A DNA stretch of 64,000 nucleotides from Fremontodendron californicum. Taxonomy: Eukaryota > Streptophyta > Magnoliopsida > Malvales > Malvaceae. This document shows, in pieces, positions 30,921 to 43,075 of the stretch. A model generated the notes under the pieces. It was not told the DNA's origin. It did not search any database and worked only from the letters and a program-made list of their open reading frames with translations. Where the stretch lies: contig JAULJL010000017.1 in NCBI GenBank assembly GCA_030761205.1, forward strand, positions 6,520,001 to 6,584,000, written 5' to 3'. A program made the position numbers and the translations under genes. Every line of letters begins with the position of its first letter. The first letter of the stretch is position 1.

Positions 30921-31640
30921 GAGAATTTACGACTGAACGATGTATTGGAGCAAACACCTCTTTATGGGATGCTAATGATGCCAATGATAATAATGTGCGA
31001 ATGAGACAACCACAAGAAAAACAGAATCTGCTAGCATATATACAGATATAATAACAAAATGAGGTTCAGGAGAAAAATCAAATTTCCTTCAACCAATCAT
31101 ACGACATTTTAGGTTTCTTTATATGTTGGGTTCGGATTTTGTATATCTAAAAGGTTCCCAAATTGTTCCTCACTATTATCTGAAATGGACTAGTAAGGCA
31201 CCCCGATCCTTGCCTATCGCAGGCCATGAACGGAAAGGGTTCAATTCGAGTGGGAGTATTTTTCAGGCTTGTGCAAAGATTATTATCTCACGAAAGCGTA
31301 GGTACTTTACACCCCGAGAGTGTTTCGCTAGCCTATGCGGAGGTTATTACCTCACGAGAGCTAGGTACTTTACTCCCTCCTAAAAGGACAAAGCTCGAGT
31401 ATAGAGCTCATGCATGAAATGCGTGCTTTAGTGTGTGAGATGGCCCGGGTGCCCGAACAATTTAATACAAACAAGAAGATGCAAATAACAAAAAATTATA
31501 AAATAGTCGTGAACGCAAATTTATTCAAAATTGAAGATTTTTTTTAAACAAATAAGGGAACTATGATTAAATAACAGTAAAATCATTAATTTAAGATTTC
31601 GGGATAACACGTAATTAATTTATGGCTTGACTCTCAAAAA
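30921..31640. other. 5' untranslated leader of the minus-strand Tat-like element
   Basis: No gene is visible between the ORF1 start and the primer-binding site. Two similar blocks, near 31,280-31,320 (attatctcacgaaagcgtag) and 31,345-31,380 (attacctcacgagagc, then taggtactttac), form a short direct repeat of about 62 bp. The rest is unremarkable. Confidence 0.5.
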
Positions 31641-31663
31641 AGCATCCCTAGCGGAGTCGCTAA
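31641..31663 (-). other. Primer-binding site of the minus-strand Tat-like element
   Basis: On the minus strand the text TTAGCGACTCCGCTAGGGAT starts two bases after the LTR end. It resembles the TGGCGACTCCGCTGGGGA-type binding site common in Ogre/Tat elements, with several substitutions. It fixes both the orientation and the inner LTR end. Confidence 0.75.
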
Positions 31664-32070
31664 GCTGTAATAACTGTTTTTCGATCGCTCGACGATTTTT
31701 TTTTATAAAAAATACAGGGAGTCGCCACCAATCTTTTTGGTTAGGTGTGATTGGTCACCTATGAAAACTTATCCTCTTAATAATATCCTAAAATTAATTA
31801 AGATATATTAAAAAGATAATTTTTGATCTCTGAAACAAAAATTAGTTCGGGAATACGGTTACGCGTAGGGAAGGATTAGCACCCCCACGGCACCCGTTTT
31901 AAAAATGGTACCAATTAATCGCGTGTTATCTTTAATCTTGAAAAGTGATTTTAATTTTAGCATTTAATAATAATTCCCTTAGTACACCTTATTCAAAAAA
32001 AATATTTTAAAACAAATGATAGACAATGTTTTTTTTATAATCATTTTTTAAGTAAAAGAAATTACCCATG

Positions 32071-32890
32071 TAAAAATAATTCCTGAATCACTCCAATACT
32101 TTCAAAAATGTTTCGATAACTATTTGTACTTGAACCGTTTCGAGGAATATTTGATATTCCGACCATCCTAAGAACGGATCCGTGTTTAGGGAATTTCCTT
32201 TACCAAAAATAATTTTAAAAAAAACTATTTTTTATTTGTGGAGAAATAATATATATATATATATATATATAAAAACGTCTTTTTATAAATAGTTCCGAGA
32301 TAACAAAAATCATTTATGTAAAAATAATTCTCGAATCACTCCGATAATTTCAATAATATTTCGGTAACTAATTTTACTCGAACCGTTTCGTGGAACGATT
32401 GATACTCCGACCGTTCGAGAAATAATCTGTTTTAGAAGATTTCACTTGTCGAAGAAAATTTTAAAAGATATATTTTATTTGCGAGAATAAAACAAAAATT
32501 AATAAAAATGTCCTTTTAAAATTAATTCCCAAAATAAACGAAATTATATGTGTAAAAATAATTTCCGAATCACTCTGATATCCTCGATAATGTTTCGGTA
32601 ATTAATTTTACCCGAACCGCTTTGGGAAACGATTGATACTCCGACCGTCCCGAGAAACAATCTATTTTTAGAGAATTTCATTTACCGAGAATAATTAAAA
32701 AATATTTTTTATTTGCGAGGAAATCATAGAAAAATAGTAAAAATAAAACAATAAAAATGTCATTTTAAAATTAATTTCAAAATAAATGAAATTGTCTATG
32801 TAAAATTAATTCTTGAGTCACTTCGATATTTTCGACAATATTTCGACGACGAATCTTACTCGAACCGTTTCGAGGAATGATTGATACTCA
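32071..32890. repeat. About 240-bp tandem repeats in the minus-strand LTR
   Basis: Units start at taaaaataattc or its variants at 32,071, 32,319, 32,553 and 32,801 (periods 248, 234 and 248). Each contains gaatcactc, a cgaaccg(t/c)tt variant and gattgatactccgacc. Three copies are full and a fourth is cut off at about 32,890. Confidence 0.85.
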
Positions 32891-32894
32891 CATC

Positions 32895-33125
32895 TCTACA
32901 CTTTCGATAAAATGACTTTATTATCCTCACATCTCTACACTTTTATTATTTTAAACATATCTTTTTTTGACATTTCAATTTCCTACAACACTTTTTCATA
33001 GCAATGCTAAACACTTAAAAGTTTTTAAACCACACTTTTTCACCATACTTTATAAACACACTTTTTTCAACTCGAGCTTTTTTTCAACCAAAACTTTTTC
33101 CAACAGCAATGCTAAACTAGCCCTT
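32895..33125. mobile_element. Possible MITE-like insertion cutting the 240-bp repeat
   Basis: The fourth 240-bp unit breaks off at cacatctctacacttt. The phrase then repeats at 32,927, and related agcaatgctaaac strings follow at 33,001-33,013 and 33,105-33,117. The plus-strand right end reads gctaaactagccc. The internal text is rich in aaacttttt and cacttttt. Terminal repeats and a target duplication could not be fixed, so this is only a candidate. Confidence 0.3.
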
Positions 33126-33169
33126 ATTATTCAAAAAATGAGAAACCCTCCTTTTTTTTTTGGGTGTTA

Positions 33170-33560
33170 ATAATGCATAAAAATGAAAAATAAAATAATA
33201 AAAATAAATAAATAACAAAAAATAACAAAAAAATAACAAAAAATAATAATAATAAAATAATAAAGATGATAAAAATAAAAATAAATAAGAAATAAGAAAT
33301 AAAAGGCAATAAAAACAAAAGCTATAATAACATATTAATAATAATAATAATAATAGTGACAAGAATAAAAAATAAAATAATAATGATAATGATAATAATA
33401 GTGAAAAAAAAAACTAAAAAATAAAAAAGTAATAATAATAACAATAAACAAAAATATATATACAAAAATAAATGGAAATAATAATAAAACAATAAAATAA
33501 TAAATAATAATAATAATTTAACATAATAAAAAAAAAACAACAAACAAAAAAAAAGGGAAG
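33170..33560. repeat. Low-complexity A/AAT-rich block
   Basis: Nearly pure runs of aaataaaataataa-type text. Long Leu/Phe/Tyr-rich minus-strand reading frames here arise from the composition and are not genes. Confidence 0.9.
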
Positions 33561-36149
33561 AAGCAACATCTGGGTTGGTTCTAGGCGCGGACCCACGCTC
33601 GGGTCCCGCGACCCGACCCGAATGTTGCTTTATAATTTTGTTTTTTCATTTTTTACCTAAACAACTAAAAAAAAAAACTTTTACCTGATTTTTTTCTCCC
33701 AAAAACCCAACCGTCGTCGCCGTGCCGGAGATCCCCTAAGCAAAAAAAAAAAAAGAAAAACACCAAAACACTCTCCACTTTCTCCTCTACCCGAATACCA
33801 AGTGGATTTGTCTGAAACCAAACCAAATTCCCTAAATCTAAAATCAAACTTTCGAAAACCTTTTCTCTTTTTTTTTTTTTTTTGGCTAGCTGGTTGGATT
33901 TTTTCTCTTTTTTTTTTTTTTTTTGCTTGTTTTTGTTTTGTGATGTTTACTTGTATATTTTGATTTGAGATTTTTTTATTTTTGATTTTTCCCTCTCTCC
34001 TCCTCTTTTTTTTTTTGGTTTTGGGTTATTATAGGGGCTATGGCAGTGAGTGGCGATGGGGCTAGACTAGGGGGTCGGTGGCGGTGCAGGCAAGTGGCTG
34101 TAGGGGAGGGTCGGTGCTAGGGTTTAGGTGCAGGTAAGTGGCTGTAGAGAGGGTCGGTGCTAGGGTTTAGGCACATGCAAGTGGGCATAGGGGTGTTAGG
34201 TCGGTGGCGGCTGGCAGTGGCGATGGAGAGGTGGGGAGTCGGCTAAGGAGAAAAGGTTGTTGGGCTGTTGGGCCGAACAAGCCTGTTTGGCAGGATTTGG
34301 GCCGGTGCTGGCCTGTTGTGCATCCAAGCTTGGTTGGCTTGCAAGGGTTTGGGACCTGGTGAAGGTTGTGGCTTGTTGGCCTAATAATTATAATTATAAT
34401 AATAATAATAATAATAAATATAAAATAAAATAATAAAAAATTGGTTCACTACAATAAAACACGATTAGAATTGCTTCTCATATGATATATGGCATGTTTT
34501 AAAATTTTAAAAATATTTATATTTTTTTTAACATCATAATTGGCCAAATGATTGAAAATTAATTCGAAACCAGTGTATTGAGAAATATTTTCATCCAAAT
34601 ATGGAAATTCATTGTTTATAATATTAACTGCAGCAATTTATTTGTGAAATCAATCAAACTATTAATTAGTTGAAAGATAATTTTTATTTTATTTTATTTT
34701 AAAGGTCTTGAATGATAAACTCAATTTCTTTAAATTCATCAAAACAAATGGTTGTGAAATAAGTAAATATATAATTTATATCAAATTATTTATTAGTATA
34801 AACATGTAACTAATATGAAAATAAAAGTTATATTTATAAAATATAATAATATCTTACTCGTTATAATTGAGTAACTCAACAAACTTTACAAAATCATATT
34901 ACACCTATTTATTTTTAAAATAAAAATTTTCAAAAGTTTTCGTAAACATTTATAATCATTTATTACTAATTTTTCAGCGTATTTAAATAATAAAAAATGT
35001 CAAAATTGTATTTTTCCATATACACCATATTTCTCATAGTTATTCTATTTATACAAAAATATTTATAATTATTGTTTTGAATTAAAAGTATAAATGGCCT
35101 ATATAAATTAAAGATGGAAAAAATGTTAATTTAAATATTAATATAATTGCAATTTTAATATAAAAACTATAATAATTTAAAATTTAAAATTCTTACTCTA
35201 TAATTTACTTATATTCATTAGTTACAAATTCAAATTAGACATATTAACAAAACTATACTTAACAATTGACTTGAATACTTAATATTCCATTTCTATCATC
35301 CACTCCTTTAACGTGCAATCAATTGCTAATATTTTATTTTTTTTAGCTTTACAATATAAGTACAAAATAAATTGGTTTATGTAAATTCGTGCAACTTTTG
35401 AAGGTTACAAATATTATTTTTAAATTTCTCATCCAACACAACACAAGCATATAAGTTATAGGTATCTCACCAATACTTTTTCATTTAATAAAAAATAATA
35501 ATAAAATAAATAATATTAACATATATTAAACCTAATCCAAAATTATGAATTTTAAAATAATTACAAATTTATAAAAGATTTAGTTTAATTTATTATAATT
35601 ATATTCTATTAAATAACTTACAACAGTTAATGACTAACTAATAATATAAAAATGTGACAACATAATAAAATATATAAAACAAATCTATATTATTATATGT
35701 TGCAAAATATTTTCTTTAATATAATTTAAATATATTAAAAAATATTTTCTAAAAAATAATATACTTAAAAAAAATTAAATATACTCTAAACAAACACACA
35801 CTAACAAAAAAATATAATTAAAAAAAAAAGTTATTACCCATATTTCGCTAACAACCCTTATTATCCGCTAGATTTTCTTATAAAACAACTACTATAATTT
35901 TAAATAAATAAACCATAATTAGTTGAAAAATAGCTTTATTTTAATTAAAGTCTTTATCTTAAAAATTTTAATATAATTTAAAAAATAAAAAATAAAACAA
36001 TTATTTTACATACACGATTAGAATAGCTTCTCATATAATATATGGCATGTTTTAAAATTTTAAAAAATTTTATATATTTTTTAACATAATACTTGATCAC
36101 GTGATTGAAAATTGATTTCAAAGTAGTGTATTTAGAAATATTTTTATTC

Positions 36150-36986
36150 TACAGACGTTCATGCATTAAGAACATGCTCGGTCTCTGCAAATATGCTAGA
36201 CTTATACAAGTTTCCATAGTGTATTATTCAGGAACCTGTAGATTGCTGCATTGACTGGCTAGAAATGATAACAAAACATCTTGAGTAAGAAGACTTTGAT
36301 ATGTTTATAATGATTGTTTGAGCACTTTGAACTGTAAGGAAAAGGAATTAAAGATAAATCTGTAAAAAAATAAGGATTTAATTGTATCTACTACAAAACA
36401 CCAGCTTGCCGAATTCAAAAAGCTCAAAACTGTCGGCTTAGTTACAGACTTGCTACAACCCGAATTTCATAAAAGCCACCGCCAGTATATCTTTACAAAG
36501 TTAATTATGATTGAGCCTTTGATTGTAATACTAAGAGGGGTGTCATTGGTGTTATCATACACGACTTTGAGCAATTTGTATTGTTTTGTGCTATAAAAAT
36601 TGAAAGAGTTGCTGAAGCATGTTTAAAAAAAGTTGTTGCTGCTGCAAAGACTTTAAAAGTTGTTGTTTAGATGTGATATATAAGAATTGCCTTAAAAGAG
36701 GATGCCCAACAAGTGGTAAATAAGCTTAGAAAAGATGTAAAAAATTTGTCAAACATGAGACCAATCATTGATGAATACCATAACAAAATCAAAAATCTTG
36801 AGAAATGTCATATACTTCACACTATAAAACTAGAAAATGAAGATACGCATAGGCTAGCTCGATTTAGCATTACATGCCTATAGAATATGTATTGGATAGA
36901 AAAAATACCTTAGTTTTCTCAATCAAACAATAATATCTAATGCTATTAATATTTATTATACAATAAAAGTTTTTAAAAAAAATAAA
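36150..36986 (+). pseudogene. LINE 3' fragment with RNase H-like (RVT_3) remnants
   Basis: The 837-bp insert is flanked by exact 15-bp copies of GAAATATTTTTATTC (36,135-36,149 and 36,987-37,001) and ends in an A-rich tail, as expected for target-primed reverse transcription. A plus-strand frame reads RGVIGVIIHDFEQFVLFCAI, then ERVAEACLKKVVAA (about 36,533-36,668). After a frame change it reads IALKEDAQQVVNKLRKDVKN and THRLARFSITCL (about 36,680-36,880). This is the pattern of the plant RVT_3-type RNase H domain (G-x-x-x-x-D-F..., the ED-A-x-x-V motif, and a late R-LARF). It is read as a 5'-truncated LINE or a retroposed copy carrying this domain; stops make it dead. Confidence 0.7.
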
Positions 36987-39041
36987 GAAATATTTTTATT
37001 CAAAAATTAAAATTTGTCGTTTATAATATTAATTATAGCAATTGATTTGTGAAATCATTAAGACAGTTTATCAATTGAAAGATAATATTTTTTATTCTAG
37101 AAATTTTAAATTAAATAACTCAATTTTTTCAAATTAATCAAAACAAATAGTTGCAAAATAAGTAAAAATTCGATTTTTAATAGATAATTTATTAGTATAA
37201 ACATTTAACTAATATAAAAATAAAATTTATAGTTATAAAACATAATAATATCTTACTTATCATAATTTAGTAACTCAAAAAATATTCAAAAATCATATGA
37301 CACCTATATATTTTTAAAATAAAAATTTTCAAAAGTTTTTATAAACATTTATAATTATTTATTGCTAATTTTTTAACTTATATAAATAATAAAAATGTAA
37401 AAATTATATTTTTTTAATCTATACCATATTTTCCATACTTATTCTATTAATAAAAATATATTTATTATTATTTTAAATTAAGATTATCAATTACATACAG
37501 AAATCAAAAATAAAAAAAAATATTAATTTAAATATTAATATAATTGCAATGTTAATATAAAAATTATTAAAAATTAAAAAAATATTACTTTATAATTTTA
37601 TTATATTATTAGTTACAAATTCAAATAAAATATATTAACAAAACTATGCTTAACAATTGGCTTGAATACTTTAGATTCCATTTCTACAATACACTTCTTT
37701 AACGTGTAATCAATCACTAAAATTTTATTTTTCAGATTTTAAAATATAAGCACGAAATAAATTGGTGTGCAAAACTCGTGCAACTTTTGTAGGTTAGAAA
37801 TATGTTTTTTAAATTTCTCAACCAACACAAGTGTATCAGTTAGAGACATCTTACCAATACTTTTTCAATTAATAAAAAAATAAATTTAGTAAAATAAATA
37901 AAATTAAAACATATTAAACCTAATCCAAAATTGTGAATTCCAAAATAATGACAAATTTATAAATGATTTAACTTAATTTATTTTAATAATATCATATTAA
38001 ATAACCTAGAACAGTTAATAATTAACTAATAATATAGAAATATGACAGTATAATAAAATTTATAAAACAAAGCTATATATTATTATATGTTAAAAATATT
38101 TTTTTTATAATATAATTGAAATATAGTAAATAATATTTTGTAAAAAATAATACACTTAAATTTTTTTTAAATATACTTTAATCAAACAAACACTAACAAA
38201 AAGATATAATTAACAAAAAAAAAGTCATTACCCATATTTCGCTAACAACACCTTTTATCTACTAGATTTTCTTTTAAAACAACTACTATAATTTTAAATA
38301 AATAAACTATAATTAATTGAAAAATAGCTTTATTTTAATTAAAGTTTTTATTTTATATGTAAAATATATATATATATATATATATAAAACTCAAATTTAA
38401 ATATAATTCTAGAAAATATAAAATTAAAAATTTGTTTTAAATACACGATTAGAATTGCTTCTACCATTTTTAAAATTTTTTAAAATATTTATATATTTTT
38501 TAACATTATATTTGTTCATATTTTAAAAATAAAAATTTATTCCAAAGCAGTGTATTAAGAAATATTTTCATGCAAATATAAAAATTCGTTGTTTATAATA
38601 TTAACTGTAGCAATTGATTTGTGAAATCATTCAAACAATTTATTAGTTAAAAGATAATTTTTTTATTACAAAGGTTTATAATAAAATATTTCAATTTTTT
38701 CAAATTAATCAAAACAAATAGTTGCCAAATAAGTAAACAAAAATACGATTTGTAATATATGGGTTACTAGTATAAACATTTAACTAATATGAAAATAAAA
38801 GTTATAGTTATAAAATATAATAATATCTTACTTGTTATAATTTAGTAACTCAAAAAACTTTTAAAAATTATATAACACCTATTTATTTTTAAAATAATTT
38901 TTTTAAAAGTTTTCGCAAACATTTATAATCATTTATTGTTAATTTTTCAGCGTATTCAAATAATAAAAATGCCAAAATTATACTTTTTCTATTTATATTA
39001 TAGTTTCAATAGTTATTATATTGATACAAATATATTTATAA

Positions 39042-39227
39042 GGATTTTGCTAACGAGTGCCTTAAGGGCACTCTTTAAGGTTACTACTTATAGTAATATC
39101 TTCATCGAATGTATTGGAAATGATGAATAAAGTTTTTAACTACTGTATTTAATGCAACATTATTACTATAAATAGAATATTAACTAACCTTAAAAAGTTT
39201 TTTAATGGCACTCGTTAGCAAAACCTC
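39042..39227. mobile_element. 186-bp MITE with GGATTTTGCTAACGAGTGCC ends
   Basis: The left end GGATTTTGCTAACGAGTGCC matches the complement of the right end (GAGGTTTTGCTAACGAGTGC) over about 18 bp, and pairing continues in ttaaggtta-like text. The flanks ATTTATAA (39,034-39,041) and ATTAATAA (39,228-39,235) could be an 8-bp target duplication with one change. The surrounding 1.55-kb unit elsewhere lacks this insert. There is no coding capacity. The superfamily (hAT- or Mutator-like) is not decided. Confidence 0.75.
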
Positions 39228-40440
39228 ATTAATAATTGTTATTTTCAATTAAGAGTATCAATGACCTATATAAATCAAAAACGAAAAAAATTCTAATTTA
39301 GATATTTATATAATTGTAATGTTAATATAAAAATTATCAAAAATTTAAAATTTAAAATTTTTACTTTAAAATTTTATTATATTATTAGTTAAAATTTCAA
39401 ATCAGAAATATCAATAAAACTATGCTTAACAATTGGATTTAATTTGAGATTTAATTTCTACCATCAACTATTTTAACGTGCAATCAATCACTAATATTTT
39501 ATTTTTTAAGCTTTTACAATATAAGCACGAAATAAATTGATGTGTATAAAATTTGTGCAACATTCATACAACTTTTGAAGGTTTCAACTATAATCTCATA
39601 CTATATATGGCATGTTTTAAAATTTTAAAAATATTTATATATTTTTAAACATAATACTTGGCACTGTGATTGAAAATTGATTACAAAGCAATATATTAAA
39701 AAATATTTTCGTCCGAAAATGAAAATTCGTCATTTAGAATATTAACTGCAGCAATTTATTTGTGAAATTATTCAAACAGTTAATTAGTTGAAAGATAATC
39801 TTTTTTATTCGAAAAATCTTGAATGAAATAACTCAATTTTTTCAAATTAATCGAAATAAATAGTTGTGAAATAAGTAAATATGCGATTTGTAGCAGATGA
39901 TTTATTAGTATAAACATGTAATTAATATGAAAATAAAAGTTATTATAGTTATAAAATATAATAATATTTTACTCACTATAATTGAATAGTTAACAAAAAA
40001 AATTATCAAATCATATGGTATCTTTTTGTTTTTAATTTTTTTTTTTTTCAAAAGTTTTCGCAAATATTTATAATAATTTATTATTATTTTTTCAATTTAT
40101 TCAGACAAGCAGAATTTGACTTTTCAATCTACCACCACTATATTTTCAATTGTTATTATATTCATGCAATATCTTTATTAATATTGTTTTGAATTAAGAG
40201 TACTATTAATCTATATAAATCAAAAAATATATATATATATATATTAATATAATTGCAATTTTAACATAAAAATTATTAAAAATTAAAAATTTAAATCATT
40301 ACATTATAATTTTTTTTTATTAATCACAAATTCAAATCACAAATATTAACAAAATTATACTTAATAATTTGTTTGATTCATTAAGATTCTAATTCTATTA
40401 TCTACTACTTGAACGTGCAATCAAATCGCTAATATTTTAC

Positions 40441-41762
40441 TTTAAACAAATAATACTAGATTTTTCGAAACATTTTCTTATCATTAAAAAAAATTAGAAT
40501 AAAGATGATTATTTAATTTTTTGAAGCATTCTTATATAATTCAAAACTATTTATATATATTGCTCTTAATTATGTCTTTTAATATTTTAAAAAATTGTCC
40601 TTATTTAGTTTTTTGATTTTATAATTTAATTTGACTGTTTTGTACTTTCATCAATCAAGTTGGTGTTACTTGATTAGTAATAACAACTCAATCGCTCATT
40701 TTATAATAGTATAGTATAAGAGAAAGAAAAAAAACGTTATTGTAAAACTAGAATATGGTACACCCACTTTGTAGGTATTAAAAAAAAAAAAATTAAATAT
40801 GTAGTTTTTTTATTAGATATGTGAAATTTTCTTAAAACTGCGTAGTTTTTCAATTTAAAAAATGTACGTGTAAAAATAAATCAAATATCCAAAACATATA
40901 TAATTTTATTTTGGCTTTTAAATAATTTTCTTAACTAAGTTTGTGTCACTTGATCAGTTTTTTAATGGAGTAATAATTTTCAAGAGAATAATAGTTTTTT
41001 TAAGGGGTGGTAGCTTTCTTAAGAGAATGGTAATTTTTTAAATGAGTATTATTTTTTTTAAGAAAATGCTAATTTGTTAAGGGAGTGGGTAAGTTTTTTA
41101 AAAACATATATTATATAAAAAAATTGAAAGATATAAAATATTGCACACCATCATATGAGTGAAAATGAAATAAAGATTGAGTTGAAAAAAATTATATATT
41201 AAAATAAATTTATATAATTATGTAAGATGTAGGTAACTTAAAAAAAAATAAGGAAGTTATTTGATGATGTGATAGTGCAGTATTTTTTTTATAAGTAAAA
41301 TACTTAAACATCTTTAATTGTATTTTATATTATAAATTTATTTTATATTTTTTAGTAAAATTATCAACTGGATTAGTGTCTTGTTAACTCGCTAAAATTT
41401 GTCACACCCATTTGTGGGTGAAAAATGTATTTTCTTAAATATATTGTATTTTAAAGATGTATTTTTTAAAATATATTGTATTTTAAAAGAAATAATAAGT
41501 TAAAAAAAAATGTAAGTAGTTTTTTAGCGAGTAGTTATTTTAAAAAACTTAAAAGATTTTAAAAAATATTAAGTAAATTTTTAATGGATATATTTTTTTT
41601 ACAATTAATAGATTTAAATATCCTAATTTCATTTTAATATCGTAAGTTTAATTATGTGTTTATATAAATTCTTTACTCGAGTTAATATTAACTCGTGACA
41701 TCAACTTAATAAACATAATTTTCCCTATTTGTGAGGTGGGAAAACATTCTTATTGTTTTATA
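40441..41762. other. AT-rich intergenic DNA with Helitron-like scraps
   Basis: No gene is seen. Pieces resembling the Helitron-like elements occur in both orientations: aagttggtgttacttgatta near 40,657, gtgtcacttgatcag near 40,940, and an inverted actcgtgacatcaactt near 41,692. The stretch ttttccctatttgtgagg at about 41,720 recurs at about 46,290. Confidence 0.45.
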
Positions 41763-42037
41763 TGTATACTATTATAAAGGGAATGATTGAGTTGGTGTCA
41801 CTGAGTCAAGTGACAACAACTCAATTGATGAAATTACGTAAAAACCAAAATAATAAAATAATTTGAAGGATATTTTTGTGTTTTTATTTTTATAAAAAAA
41901 CATGTTTTCTAAAAAAAATCCAGTTTTAAATAAATTACTATCACATTTTTACTTTTATAACTTTCTTATCTCTTTTTTTTTTTTTTTAAAACTATCTATC
42001 CATTAAGTAACTTTTTAGTGAGTATGTCAAAATCTAG
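41763..42037 (+). mobile_element. Short Helitron-like element (copy A)
   Basis: It starts TGTATACTATTATAAAGGG after an A and ends ATGTCAAAATCTAG before a T. This fits Helitron insertion between A and T with a CTRR 3' end, though the 5' TC is changed to TG. The inner text gagttggtgtcactgagtc is shared with copy B at 46,368-46,692. It is non-autonomous. Confidence 0.45.
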
Positions 42038-42139
42038 TAGATATATAATATAGATTTGAATTAACTAAAGTGATAAATATGAGGTGAGATTTGGATAAAA
42101 AATTTAAATTCAAACATTTAAATGTAGTGCCCATCTTAT

Positions 42140-43075
42140 AAAAAAAATGGAGAGGGTGAATAATGAAAAAGGAAAGCAAACTTTCCGAGCTTCAAATACC
42201 AGAACTCCACGTAGGAAAATCGTTACAGTTAAAAACTGGAAAGATAGTATTTATTATTTTATAATTTTAACCAGAAGCGTCGATGCCGCTTAATTCTCGG
42301 CAATGTCAGCTCTCGCATGCCCGAAATTTTCACCTGCTGCAGGCGTAAGCCACGCTCTCTTCTCCACCATTTCCAATAATTGTCAAGCTCAGGAGCTCAA
42401 ATCATGGATTTCAAAATCAGGTACCGTTATTTTCTTTTAAGTTTCGCTTAGTTTCCTTTATATTTTAATTTTTTTTATTGATATGCCTTTGAATTTTGTT
42501 TGAAATGTTGCTGATTATTTATTTTTGTTTTATATTTGATTATTTTTTTAGGTTTTGTTATACATAATCCTGAGCGACGATCATGAAGTATGATTTTTGA
42601 GTTTTTCTTTTTCGAGTTAGAGATTGGTTTGCATGTATTCTTCCTTTGGATCTACGGTAATCTGATTGTTTCTGGAATTTGTAGAAGAGAGACGCATTTG
42701 TTATGATTAGAATTCTAGCTAAACTTTGCCTTGGATTGAAGCTGATATATTGTGAATAATTTGTACCTAATTTTTGTAAAAATTGATTTGCAAATTAGCG
42801 GTGTTCTTTTTGTTACATAAATATGTGTTGGATTTGATTGAGACAATTGGGTTGCAAATAGAAGATAGGATGTTAGTGATTTGTGAAAGTGTGTTGGTGT
42901 TGATTTGAAGTTTAAGCTATTAGACCTTGGAGGTAGCGTTTGAGGTTTGGGGGAATACTAGATTTTTACTGTGAGGTTGTGAAAGTTAGCTGATACGAGA
43001 AAGACTTGATTATGCATTATTGGTTGGTGGATTGAAGAGGAAAAGAGTGGCTCAAGGAGCTAATACATTGTCTTT
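42140..43075 (+). promoter_or_regulatory. Promoter, probable non-coding first exon and 5' UTR intron of the Raf-like kinase gene
   Basis: After the AT-rich spacer, the text at 42,280-42,418 is less AT-rich and includes a CT-rich leader (cacgctctcttctccacc). It ends in aaatcag before gtaccg, a plausible donor at 42,419. The region to 43,075 is T-rich and intron-like, and the kinase ATG is at 43,076. A leader intron is common in this family. No transcript data are available, and the acceptor was not fixed. Confidence 0.45.

Larger units (their letters stand above)
7988..34440 (-). mobile_element. Minus-strand Tat/Ogre-like retrotransposon, degraded and interrupted (outer frame)
   Basis: Coding remains run on the minus strand in the order expected for a Tat/Ogre Ty3 element: 5' LTR (31,666 rightwards), primer-binding site (31,641-31,663), ORF1, gag with zinc-knuckle-like motifs, protease, RT and integrase, then a repeat-rich 3' UTR reaching 7,988. 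Its 3' LTR is not in view, because the plus-strand Tat element occupies the left side, apparently inserted in this element's 3' UTR. An Athila-like element interrupts ORF1 at 20,443-29,114, and a 3.2-kb block is duplicated. Many in-frame stops show it is dead. The right end of its LTR is unresolved, so 34,440 is approximate. Confidence 0.75.
31666..34440 (-). mobile_element. 5' LTR of the minus-strand Tat-like element (outer end uncertain)
   Basis: The inner end reads CAGTTATTACA on the minus strand at 31,666. Next to it lies gattggtggcgactcc (about 31,715-31,730), shared with the plus-strand LTR. It contains 240-bp repeats, a low-complexity AT block and a G-rich stretch at 34,030-34,380 with many gggcc/ggtgg words. 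No clear TG start was found on the far side. The change to another AT-rich repeat at about 34,440 is taken as the approximate limit. Confidence 0.55.
34460..40440. repeat. Degenerate AT-rich tandem array, unit about 1.55 kb, four copies
   Basis: The phrase cacgattagaat(t/a)gcttct, followed by atatggcatgttttaaaattt, begins units at 34,460, 36,013 and 38,444, and a truncated form begins near 39,588. Later landmarks recur in order in units 1 and 2: tttataatattaactg, aacgtgcaatcaat and acccatatttcgctaacaac (35,840 and 38,230). Unit 2 is lengthened by a LINE insert, unit 3 carries a MITE, and units 3 and 4 lack the last third. Similarity is modest, so the array is old. No gene is visible in it. 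Confidence 0.75.

Noticed and set aside
33117..33600. Long Leu/Phe/Tyr-rich minus-strand frames as membrane proteins
   Set aside because: The DNA is nearly pure AAT/AAATA low-complexity sequence, so the hydrophobic composition is an artefact.
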